Part shown: positions 16,901 through 23,861 of the stretch, in pieces
Numbering within the stretch: position 1 is the stretch's first letter
How the letters are laid out: every line of letters begins with the position of its first letter
Origin: Paraburkholderia metrosideri
GTDB lineage: Bacteria > Pseudomonadota > Gammaproteobacteria > Burkholderiales > Burkholderiaceae
Length of the DNA: 64,000 bases
Direction: 5' to 3'
NCBI RefSeq assembly: GCF_904848625.1
Contig: NZ_CAJHCP010000017.1
Location: 55,035-119,034 of the forward strand
Position numbers and translations under genes: made by a program
Notes under the pieces: generated by a model
The model's database searches: none
The model's input: the letters and a program-made list of their open reading frames with translations, nothing else
Told to the model about the DNA's origin: nothing

Positions 16901-17371
16901 GAAACCTGTAATCGGATTGTTGGCGTCCTGCCGGTGCAATAGGTAGAGCTTGGCGTGGAGTGGGTGGCGTAGATACACCTTGACGACCAACTTGGACGTC
17001 CGAATTTGCGCCGATAGCTTGCGCAGGGCCCCTTCGTCATCATTGGTGGGTGCGCCGAACGTCAACTGCTGACGAAACTCTTCGGCGATGCGGCGCTTTT
17101 CCCGCAACGCGGTCTGGTTATCGAGCAGGGATTCGTCGTCGCGAACGCGAAGCGCGTGTCGCAGCTCGTCGCTTGGCGTGACGTGCATGCCAACGAGCAA
17201 GCGACAGCAATGACCGTCGCCGCCGGACCATTTGTCCACGTAGCTGGAAAGGTGGCGCCATCCGCGAAGGTTGAAATAACCGACGCAAAAATCGGCCCGC
17301 TCAGCAACCTGAAGGGTCTCTCTCAGCGTGGGCAGCAGCGCCTTTTCTATGTTGTCGAATATTCTCGGCAT
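13997..17371 (-). CDS. PLD-domain SNF2-family helicase
   Basis: This is a 1124-residue protein. The N-terminal PLD-like nuclease domain has HAKLYLL at 139-145 and GSSNLT at 159-164. The aspartate expected at the end of the HxKxxxxD motif is replaced by His146, so its activity is open. A SNF2-type helicase follows: Walker A GLGKS at 283-287, DESH at 353-356, LLSATP at 382-387, and at about 850 the closing motif with QRAGRVDRIGQ. It is the first gene of the helicase-methylase transcript; start at 17371 with AGAGGG upstream. In analogous systems such a motor translocates on invading DNA while the methylase marks host DNA. That division of work is inferred. Confidence 0.88.
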   Translation of the reverse strand: MPRIFDNIEKALLPTLRETLQVAERADFCVGYFNLRGWRHLSSYVDKWSGGDGHCCRLLVGMHVTPSDELRHALRVRDDESLLDNQTALREKRRIAEEFRQQLTFGAPTNDDEGALRKLSAQIRTSKLVVKVYLRHPLHAKLYLLHRQDANNPITGFLGSSNLTLAGLAKQGELNVDVLEHDACNKLAKWFEDRWEDRWCVDISKELADIIDESWAGERLVPPYHVYLKMAYHLAQEARAGLSEFGIPSVFGDSLFDFQVAAVKIAAHHLNKRGGVLIGDVVGLGKSMMATALAKVFEDDYHTETLIICPKNLVPMWEDYAHRYRLHAKVLSLSKVIAELPEKTRRYRLVVVDESHNLRNKEGKRWKVIREYIERNDCRTVLLSATPYNKTYLDLSAQLALFLRDDADIGIRPEHLLSQLGGEHEFVRRHQCSVRSLAAFEKSEIPDDWRELMRMYMVRRTRGFIMQHYAKEDARGKYLLFSDGRKSYFPKRIPKNLSFNIDEKNPADPYARFYSDSVVNAINDLILPRYGLGNYIALKPKSPPAPHQIRVIDGLSRAGTRLMGFCRTNLFKRLESAGPAFILSIERHILRNFIVLHALENGLDVPLGTQSAELLDTRHYDEDPDGLLATEDDEDSDPTSTNGLNTEADFRERAAKAYQAYSGPLSSRFKWLPSSLFVKALAKDLLNDTKSLLQVLARCGKWKADADSKLAALIELIKERHPEDKLLVFTQFADTARYLKTQLLAHGIKQVEEATGQSADPTLLAWRFSPVSNDKREIIKKVDELRVLIATDVLSEGQNLQDGHIILNYDLPWAIIRLIQRAGRVDRIGQQADTILCYSFVPADGVERLINLRARVRQRLIQNAEVVGSDETFFDDDADGDLIRDLYTEKNGILDDDGDTEVDLSSYAWQIWKNATDADPTLTSKIEAMPNVVYATKAHESTLTAPCGALVYMRTTQGNDALAWIDESGQPVTQSQLTILKAAACSADTPARPRSENHHTLTLAGLAHIAEEEKTFGGALGRPSGARFKTFERIKRFRESQGEKRDLFITDDYVKRIDRVLEEIYRYPLYQSATDTLNRQLKAGIGDHTLIEMVFALREDGRFCMIDDQEQQREPKLICSMGLV

Positions 17372-18089
17372 GTTTCGCCCTCTGCGCGGCGAGTTTCGTT
17401 CGATGTTGGGATTCTAAATATCCGACCGACCGCGCTAAGCTTTCACCGCCAAAGACGCCCGGTCAAAATACTTACTGAGTCGAAAGGGCACGAATTTATC
17501 AGGTCTGAGGCTATTTCGTCTCTGCGGGCAACTGCGTTAACGCTTCATAGGCGGCTATGCGGCATCGTATCGTTGTTTCGCTGCTTACCGATCCGCACGC
17601 GCGTAGCATAATGGCGCAAACGGAACGAGTGAGTCCAGCATGGCTTGGGACGACCGAAAGCAGAACCGGTGCTGAGCGTGGACGAACTGCCGCGGTTGAT
17701 GGCGAGGTACCCTGTTCGTGTTCGGCGGGTCAGCGATGGACCAAAAAAGCAAAGAAGGTCAAGCGGATTGCCTGCAATCCTGGAAATTATCGGTTTGGTG
17801 GGTGCTGCTCAACCAAGCTGCGGATTGGGAACTCCGTGGGCAAGGCGCCGTCCGGCGATTGCGTTAATTTTGAATTTCGAACGCGAAATCGCAACTATAT
17901 TGATTTTTTTTACAGCGCAGCGTTTTTAAAACCGAGCCGCGGCTGCGGCGAAAAAAAGTGCCACGTAGGCCAATGGAGGTGGGGGCATATCTGGGGGCAA
18001 CTTGCTTTCATGGCTACGGCTGATGCTTATAAATACTGAAGTTCAAGGCATTGTTTGATTGTCCTCCTCCCACCAAACCCATTCCGCTC
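17372..18089. other. Gene-poor stretch, probable end of the integrated element
   Basis: This stretch lies between the helicase start and the terminator of the chemoreceptor gene and has no convincing gene. Near 17647 a short frame opens with GRPKAEPVLS, which resembles the N terminus of IS630-type transposases; it runs out of similarity after about 25 codons. A 43-codon frame at 17736-17867 has no support. Near the end sits a doubled TGGGGGCA motif (17980-17999). Poly-A/T tracts and the lack of codon bias set the stretch apart from the core genes on the right. Confidence 0.45.
17980..17999. repeat. Doubled TGGGGGCA motif near the element border
   Basis: Two perfect copies of TGGGGGCA are separated by TATC (12-base period). 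They lie about 90 bases before the first core-genome terminator. Direct repeats of this sort can be arm-type integrase binding sites next to an attachment site, but no integrase gene is in the window. Confidence 0.4.
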
Positions 18090-18126
18090 AAACACAAAAA
18101 CCGGCCCAAAGCCGGTTTTTGTGTTT
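18090..18126. terminator. Strong bidirectional terminator
   Basis: A perfect 16-bp stem (AAACACAAAAACCGGC with its complement) encloses the loop CCAAA, with T runs on both strands. It closes the leftward chemoreceptor gene, about 110 bases beyond its stop. Confidence 0.8.
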
Positions 18127-18239
18127 CACGCCCACGCATTTCAATCAGCAACCCATATCGGACTTTCGCCCTCCAAGCCCCCCAAAAAACCACACCAGCG
18201 CCGCCTCCAACCACGGCGCCTCCCCCTCCAAGCCCCAAA

Positions 18240-20039
18240 TCAAAACCTGTCCCACCCATCATCCGCACTCACTCTTGCGGTCGCGGGCCCCGCTAGCGCC
18301 ACAGCCGGTGCCGAACTCACCCGCCCACCTCTCCGCGCAGAAGCAGCAGAAGCAACAGAAGCGGCTGAAGCAGCCGAAACAGAAGCCGCCCCAAGCGCCG
18401 CAGTAGCACGCACACCACCCCCCTCAACCCGCACCACCTCCTCACGCGACCCACCACCACCCGTACCCAAACCTCCCCCCTCTACCACCCGAAAAAACGC
18501 CACAACCTCATTCAACTGCGCCCCCTGATCTTCCATCGACCGCGAAGCCGCCGCCGCCTCTTCCACAAGAGCCGCATTCTGCTGCGTCACATTATCCATT
18601 TGCGTAATCGCGACATTCACCTGCTCGATCCCACGGCTCTGTTCACTCGATGCCGCCGCAATCTCCGCCATGATGTCCGTCACCCGCGCCACCGCCACCG
18701 TGACCTCACCCATCGTCTTACCGGCTTCACTAGCCAGCGCCGAGCCATCACGAATCTTGCCCACGGAGTTAGCAATCAGATCCTTGATCTCCTTCGCAGC
18801 ACTCGATGACCGCTGAGCCAAACTTCTCACTTCACTCGCCACCACCGCGAACCCGCGCCCTTGCTCGCCAGCACGCGCAGCTTCCACCGCAGCGTTCAAA
18901 GCCAGAATGTTCGTCTGAAAAGCAATCCCTTCGATAATCCCCGTGATGTCCGCGATCTTGGTCGAGCTCTCGCTGATTTCCTGCATCGTCTCGACCACCT
19001 GACCTACCACGTGGCTTCCCTTCTGCGCCACCGTCGAAGCATTCGCCGCCAACGTGCTGCCTTGCTGCGCATTGTCAGCATTCTGCTTAACGGTCGACGT
19101 CAGTTCTTCCATACTCGACGCGGTTTCCTGCAACGAGGCTGCCTGTTGTTCGGTGCGTTGGCTCAAGTCCATATTGCCGGCAGCAATCTCGCGCGCGGCC
19201 CCGGCAATATTGACGCTGCTATCGCGCACCCGCGTGACAATCGCCGTCAACCGCTCGGTCATTTCACGCAACGCGCCCAGCAGCTTGCCGGTTTCGTCAT
19301 TGCTGTCGACGTTGATCCGCGTGCGCAGATCGCCCTGCGACACCGTCCGCGCGACATCAATTGCGAGGCGCATCGGTCCGGTCACTGAGCGCGTAATCAG
19401 CACGCAGGCGCCAATCGCGAGCGCGACCGCGATCAGGCAGATTGCGATCAGCAGGTTGCGTTCATTCTCATAGTGCGCGGCGTAATCATTGATCAACTGT
19501 TCCTGCCGGCTATGCGTGTAGTCGGCGTACGCGTCGGTCGCGCGAATCAACGCGGCGAGCAGCGGGCGGCACTGGTTGTCCATTTTGACAATGGCCTCGT
19601 CGCGCCGGTTGGTCAGCGCGAGATTGACGATATCCGTCGCGACCGGGCCGTAAGAGGCTTCCACGTGATTGATCTCGGCGGCAAGGCTGCGCGCTTTCTC
19701 CGACGTATCGGTCGCACTCGCCAGCATGTCGTTGAGCTTTTTCAGATTCGTTTGCACATCTTCGTGCGCCCGCATTACGTCCGCTTTCTCCACTGCGACA
19801 TCCTGAGGCGTCGTCACAAGGACGAGATTGCGCGCGGCGATGGCGCGGCGGTCGACGGCAGTCCGTATCTGCGCCGCAACCTCCGCGCGCGCGTTGATGC
19901 CGTGTACGAAGCTGGTGAATCCGTCCGTCGAATCGCTGAGCGCCTTCAGGGAAAGGCCAGAAACCGCGACGACGATTAAGGACAGCATGCCGAAACCGGC
20001 AATCAGTTTGCTTTTGATTGTGAAGTGCTTGAATGTCAC
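18240..20039 (-). CDS. Methyl-accepting chemotaxis protein
   Basis: This is a 599-residue protein. A first membrane segment (about 11-30), a four-helix-bundle periplasmic sensor, and a second membrane segment (about 190-212) are followed by HAMP and the signalling domain. The latter carries the hallmark hairpin tip NAAVEAARAGEQGRGFAVVA. The C-terminal tail is long, Gly/Ala/Ser-rich and ends GWDRF, which fits the xWxxF tether for CheR/CheB. The GTG at 20039 is chosen because GGAG lies 9 bases upstream and the membrane segment follows directly; the frame continues 50 codons upstream without such a site. A sigma-28-like promoter lies about 185 bases upstream. Confidence 0.9.
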   Translation of the reverse strand: MTFKHFTIKSKLIAGFGMLSLIVVAVSGLSLKALSDSTDGFTSFVHGINARAEVAAQIRTAVDRRAIAARNLVLVTTPQDVAVEKADVMRAHEDVQTNLKKLNDMLASATDTSEKARSLAAEINHVEASYGPVATDIVNLALTNRRDEAIVKMDNQCRPLLAALIRATDAYADYTHSRQEQLINDYAAHYENERNLLIAICLIAVALAIGACVLITRSVTGPMRLAIDVARTVSQGDLRTRINVDSNDETGKLLGALREMTERLTAIVTRVRDSSVNIAGAAREIAAGNMDLSQRTEQQAASLQETASSMEELTSTVKQNADNAQQGSTLAANASTVAQKGSHVVGQVVETMQEISESSTKIADITGIIEGIAFQTNILALNAAVEAARAGEQGRGFAVVASEVRSLAQRSSSAAKEIKDLIANSVGKIRDGSALASEAGKTMGEVTVAVARVTDIMAEIAAASSEQSRGIEQVNVAITQMDNVTQQNAALVEEAAAASRSMEDQGAQLNEVVAFFRVVEGGGLGTGGGGSREEVVRVEGGGVRATAALGAASVSAASAASVASAASARRGGRVSSAPAVALAGPATARVSADDGWDRF

Positions 20040-20420
20040 GATTTTCTTCTCCAATAACGAAACGTGAACAGCGTTCGTATGGACTCTCAGGTCCGGACAG
20101 GGAGCGTCTATGTGACCGCCAAACAGATGGCGGCCCTGCGCTGTTATTTCCATCAGTCCGGCATCCGGTGCACGTGACGCATTACGCACGGATGCCGGCC
20201 AAATGGGTATCCCATGTACCGGATATCGGATCGTTCACAGCTGGACTTAAGGCAAACCGGGTAAATCTCTACAAGCTTGCACAAGATGAGTGGAGAAAAG
20301 GGATTTTGTAAGAAATTTCGGGATTTTTACGCGCATGATGCAAACATGCGTTTGTCATCTAATCCCGCGTCTGCATGAGAACGGGGTGGGTTCGCGTTTG
20401 TCCGTACATGTAGAAATGAC
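20040..20420. other. Divergent upstream region of the chemoreceptor and TetR genes
   Basis: It contains the sigma-28-like promoter of the leftward chemoreceptor (20223-20249). The promoter of the rightward TetR gene starts at its right edge (20421). No gene is seen. Confidence 0.45.
20223..20249 (-). promoter_or_regulatory. Sigma-28 (FliA)-like promoter of the chemoreceptor gene
   Basis: Read leftward: TAAG, 15 bases, TCCGATAT. The FliA consensus is TAAA, 15 bases, GCCGATAA. Three of four and six of eight positions match with the exact spacing. The start codon is about 185 bases downstream. Confidence 0.5.
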
Positions 20421-20449
20421 TTGAACAGCATCTCGATCATCGTTATGAT
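20421..20449 (+). promoter_or_regulatory. Sigma-70 promoter of the TetR gene
   Basis: TTGAAC (20421-20426), 17 bases, TATGAT (20444-20449): a near-consensus promoter with optimal spacing. The probable operator begins at the next base. Confidence 0.65.
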
Positions 20450-20463
20450 TGAGCAATCACTCA
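20450..20463. promoter_or_regulatory. Probable TetR operator 1
   Basis: TGAGCAATCACTCA has inverted TGAG/CTCA arms. It overlaps the expected transcription start of the TetR gene. On the minus strand it shares AATGAGTGATT with the operator in front of the oxidoreductase operon. Confidence 0.5.
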
Positions 20464-20497
20464 TTTATTGTTTCCGCCGAAACCCGATCGAATCTGC

Positions 20498-21070
20498 ATG
20501 GCCCGTCCTAAAAGTGAAGACAAACGCAACGCCATCCTTGCCGCCGCCACCGAGGTGATTGCGGAGCAGGGTCTGGGCGCGCCTACGGCACGTATCGCAA
20601 AGCTGGCGGGGGTGGCGGAGGGCACGTTGTTCACGTACTTCGACAACAAAGACGCGTTGCTCAATGCGCTATATCTCGACATCAAGGGCGAGTTGCGCGA
20701 AGTGATGATGACCAGTTATCCAAAGCAGGCAAGCGTGCGCGAGCGCGCGCAATACGTGTGGGACAAGTTCGTCGACTGGGGTGTCGCGCAGCCGCAGAAG
20801 CGTCGCGCAATGGCGCAACTGGCTGTGTCGGAGCGCCTGACCGAACATACGCGAACCAGCGGCATGAACGCGTTCGCGCACATCAACGAGATGATCCAGA
20901 CCAGTGTGGCGAGCGGGGCGCTGCGGGATCATCCGCCGGCTTTTGTGGCGGCGATCATGAGCGCGCTGGCGGAAACCACAATGGATTTCATCGTCCGCGA
21001 ACCGGACGAGGCTCAGCGGTATCGGCAGGCCGGGTTTGAAGCGTTCTGGAACGCGATCGCCCGAAATTAA
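20498..21070 (+). CDS. TetR/AcrR-family transcriptional regulator
   Basis: This is a 190-residue protein. The N-terminal HTH (about residues 10-55) shows the TetR pattern, with AKLAGVAEGTLFTYFDNKD as recognition helix and turn. The C-terminal ligand domain is helical and unremarkable. Start at 20498 (ATG, MARPKSEDKR); a frame extension to TTG 20468 runs into the operator and is unlikely. The gene lies directly upstream of three Rossmann-fold oxidoreductase genes on the same strand. Matching operator halves precede both the regulator and the operon. The simplest reading is autorepression plus repression of the operon. The effector is unknown. Confidence 0.9.
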   Translation: MARPKSEDKRNAILAAATEVIAEQGLGAPTARIAKLAGVAEGTLFTYFDNKDALLNALYLDIKGELREVMMTSYPKQASVRERAQYVWDKFVDWGVAQPQKRRAMAQLAVSERLTEHTRTSGMNAFAHINEMIQTSVASGALRDHPPAFVAAIMSALAETTMDFIVREPDEAQRYRQAGFEAFWNAIARN

Positions 21071-21085
21071 ATTTTTTGTCTAATT

Positions 21086-21107
21086 AATGAGTGATTACTT
21101 GCTCATT
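21086..21107. promoter_or_regulatory. Probable TetR operator 2 before the oxidoreductase operon
   Basis: An inverted repeat AATGAG...CTCATT spans 22 bases, just after the TetR stop codon and 20 bases before the first operon ATG. It contains AATGAGTGATT, also present in operator 1 on the other strand. Confidence 0.5.
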
Positions 21108-21126
21108 TAACGTGAAGGAGTGCAGT

Positions 21127-22002
21127 ATGGCCAAGATCTGGTTAGTGACCGGTAGTGCCCGTGGACTCGGGCGTGAAATTGTCGAAGCCGCCCTGCAGGC
21201 GGGTGAAAAGGTCGTGGCGACGGCGCGTGACCCACGGCGGCTTGCCGATCTGTCGGCGCGTTACGGCGCGCAGGTGCACCCCGTTGCGCTCGACGTCACC
21301 GATCCGCGGGCCGCGCGCGACGCGGTTCAAGCCGCCGTCGATGCGTTCGGCCGGCTGGACGTAGTGGTCAATAACGCGGGCTTCGGTCACCTAGTGCCGT
21401 TCGAACAGACCACCGAGGACGACTTCCGCGCGCAGATCGACGCGAACTTCTACGGCGTCGTCAACGTGACGCGCGCGGCGCTGCCGGTGCTGCGGCAACA
21501 GCGCGCCGGGCACATCATCCAGATTTCGTCGGTGGGCGGGCGCGTGGGGATCGCCGGTCTCAGTGCGTATCAGGCGGCCAAGTGGGCCGTCGGCGGTTTC
21601 ACCGAAGTGATCAGCCAGGAGCTTGCGCCGTTCGGCGTCCACGTTACGGCGCTGGAACCCGGTGGGATGAAAACGGAGTGGGGCGCTGAGGCACGCGGCG
21701 CGACGCCAGAGTTGTTGCCCGATTATGTGCCGTCGGTGGGTGCGGTTATCGATATGCTGAAGCAGTACATCGGACATGAAACGGGCGATCCGGCCAAGGT
21801 GGCGCAAGTCGTGCTGAAGCTCGCGTATCACGACGCATTGCCGGCGCATCTGCTGTTGGGCAGCGATGCCCTCCATTTTTGCGGCGAAGGCGACAAGGCC
21901 CGCACAGCGAACGCCGAAGCGTGGCGCGCGGTTAGCACGGCAACGGACTTCTCGGCATCGGCGACGCTGCCGGACTTTCCCGCTGCATCGACGCAGGCCT
22001 GA
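21127..22002 (+). CDS. Short-chain dehydrogenase/reductase
   Basis: This is a 291-residue classical SDR. The nucleotide motif TGSARGLG lies at residues 8-15, NNAG in the middle of the fold, and the catalytic Ser with YQAAK further on. The early arginine-rich loop (TARDPRR) suggests NADP(H) preference. Start at 21127 with GAAGGA upstream. It is the first gene of an operon controlled by the neighbouring TetR. Substrate unknown; similar SDRs near TetR genes are often annotated only as oxidoreductase. Confidence 0.9.
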   Translation: MAKIWLVTGSARGLGREIVEAALQAGEKVVATARDPRRLADLSARYGAQVHPVALDVTDPRAARDAVQAAVDAFGRLDVVVNNAGFGHLVPFEQTTEDDFRAQIDANFYGVVNVTRAALPVLRQQRAGHIIQISSVGGRVGIAGLSAYQAAKWAVGGFTEVISQELAPFGVHVTALEPGGMKTEWGAEARGATPELLPDYVPSVGAVIDMLKQYIGHETGDPAKVAQVVLKLAYHDALPAHLLLGSDALHFCGEGDKARTANAEAWRAVSTATDFSASATLPDFPAASTQA

Positions 22003-22056
22003 GCGCTGCATCCGCATCTGGGCAAACAGCCCTAACGTAATCAGAGGACCAACGAG

Positions 22057-23007
22057 ATGGCGAACTGGACCACCGCGGACATCCCCAATCAGACCGGCCG
22101 GCTGGCGGTCGTCACAGGCGCGACCGGCGGGTTGGGTCTGGAGACGGCGCTAGCCTTGGCCGGCGCCGGCGCCGAGGTCGTATTGACCGGCCGCAACGAG
22201 CAGAAAGGCCAGCTCGCGCTCGCTACGATCCGCAAGCGCTACCCGGATGCGCCGATCCGCTACATGACACTCGATCTGGCGAATCTCGCCTCGGTGCGTC
22301 AATTTGCCGAACAGTTCGGCAACGCTCACGCGTCGCTCGATCTGCTGATCAACAATGCGGGCGTGATGACGCCGCCCAAACGGCAAACCACGTCAGATGG
22401 TTTCGAGCTGCAATTCGGCACTAACTATCTCGGTCACTTTGTCCTGACCGAGCGCTTGTTGCCGCTGTTGCGCGTGGGCCGCGCGCCGCGCGTGGTCAAT
22501 CTGAGCAGCATCGCCCACAAGAACGGCGCGGCGATTCATTTCGACGATCTGCAATGGCAGCGCAGCTATCGGCCGTGGGCTGCGTATGGCCAGTCGAAGC
22601 TGGCCATGCTGATGTTCGCCTTCGAGTTGCAACGCCGCAGCGATGCGAACGGCTGGGGACTGCTGAGCAATGCCGCGCATCCCGGCTATGCGCGTACTGA
22701 CCTGATCGCCAACGGGCCAGGCGCGGACAGTCTGCTGCAGATTCTTAGCCGGATGACATTCGAGCCGCTGGTGAGTCAATCGGCTGCGGAAGGTGCGCTG
22801 CCCACGCTATTCGCCGCAACGTCGCTTGCGGCCAAACCGGCGGGCTACTACGGCCCGACTGGCTTCTTCGAATTGAAGGGCCCGCCTGGCGACGCGCAGG
22901 TCGCGAGGCCTGCGCTGGACAAAGCCGCCGCTGCGCGTCTGTGGGACATATCGGAAGCATTGACCCATGCCCGCTGGCCGGGCACGACCATGGAGCATGC
23001 AACATGA
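22057..23007 (+). CDS. Short-chain dehydrogenase, retinol-dehydrogenase/WW-oxidoreductase type
   Basis: This is a 316-residue SDR. Visible are TGATGGLG near residue 21, LINNAGVM, and the YGQSK active site, with the longer C terminus (AHPGYARTDL) usual in the retinol-dehydrogenase-like group. GAGGA precedes the ATG at 22057, 54 bases after the previous stop. The stop overlaps the next start (ATGA), so translation is coupled. Cofactor is probably NADP(H) from TGRNEQK at the beta2 end. Substrate unknown. Confidence 0.88.
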   Translation: MANWTTADIPNQTGRLAVVTGATGGLGLETALALAGAGAEVVLTGRNEQKGQLALATIRKRYPDAPIRYMTLDLANLASVRQFAEQFGNAHASLDLLINNAGVMTPPKRQTTSDGFELQFGTNYLGHFVLTERLLPLLRVGRAPRVVNLSSIAHKNGAAIHFDDLQWQRSYRPWAAYGQSKLAMLMFAFELQRRSDANGWGLLSNAAHPGYARTDLIANGPGADSLLQILSRMTFEPLVSQSAAEGALPTLFAATSLAAKPAGYYGPTGFFELKGPPGDAQVARPALDKAAAARLWDISEALTHARWPGTTMEHAT

Positions 23008-23705
23008 AAGTTTTGATTTTCGGCGCGACCGGGATGGTCGGCCAGGGCGTGCTGCGCGAATGTCTGCGTGCGGCTGATGTGGAGGTGGTGCAGACGGTCG
23101 GCCGTACCCGCAGTGGTCAGCTTGACCCGCGTCTCATCGAAATAATCCAGCCGGACCTGATGGACTATCGCAGCGTGGAAGCGTCGCTCACTGGCTTCGA
23201 TGCGTGCTTCTTCTGCCTGGGTGTTTCGTCGGCAGGGATGAACGAGGCTGACTACACGCGGCTCACGTATGACCTCACCCTCGCCGCCGCGCAGACGCTC
23301 GCCCGGCTCAATCCGCAGATGACTTTCGTCTACGTTTCCGGTGCGAGCACCGACAGCACCGAGCGCGGCCGCAGCATGTGGGCGCGCGTGAAGGGCCGCA
23401 CGGAAAACGCGCTGCAACGTCTGCCATTCAAGGCCGTCTATCTGTTCCGCCCCGGCGTCATCCAGCCCTTGAACGGCGCCCGCTCGAAAACCCGCTCATA
23501 CCGGTTGTTCTACTCACTCACCAAACCTTTTCTGTCGACTCTGCGCGCGTTGTTCCCCAATCACGTGCTGAGCACCGAAGACATTGGCCAGGCGATGCTG
23601 GCCGTCGCGCGCCGCGGCGCCAGCAAGGCGATACTCGAAACCGCCGACCTTCGCGCGCTGAGTCGTGAGGCATCCTCTGCGCCTTTGGGTCTGCGCGTCG
23701 GCTAG
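23004..23705 (+). CDS. NAD(P)-binding epimerase-like protein
   Basis: This is a 233-residue protein. An N-terminal Rossmann motif GATGMVGQG at residues 7-15 places it in the atypical SDR/NAD(P)-binding family (NmrA/HIM1-like). No YxxxK pair is obvious, so it may be a weak enzyme or a redox sensor. ATG at 23004 overlaps the previous stop by 4 bases. It is the last gene of the TetR-controlled operon; no clear terminator is seen after it. Confidence 0.82.
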   Translation: MKVLIFGATGMVGQGVLRECLRAADVEVVQTVGRTRSGQLDPRLIEIIQPDLMDYRSVEASLTGFDACFFCLGVSSAGMNEADYTRLTYDLTLAAAQTLARLNPQMTFVYVSGASTDSTERGRSMWARVKGRTENALQRLPFKAVYLFRPGVIQPLNGARSKTRSYRLFYSLTKPFLSTLRALFPNHVLSTEDIGQAMLAVARRGASKAILETADLRALSREASSAPLGLRVG

Positions 23706-23861
23706 GCGCGTCAAGGGCGGGACAAAACCGGCAAAACCCTGTCTGTTCGATCAATCGATGCCTGAGCGTGTCTGTTACGCTACTGTCTCACTGGCCGCGC
23801 GTTCGCCGCGCGGCTCACTTCTTCACGCGCGGAGCACAGCGCATGCTTGAACGAACAGTCC

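Noticed and set aside
17736..17867. 43-codon open frame in the border region
   Set aside because: No ribosome binding site and no codon bias; the sequence matches nothing I know.
20040..20189. 50-codon N-terminal extension of the chemoreceptor
   Set aside because: The membrane segment starts right after GTG 20039, which has a proper GGAG; the extension has no such site.
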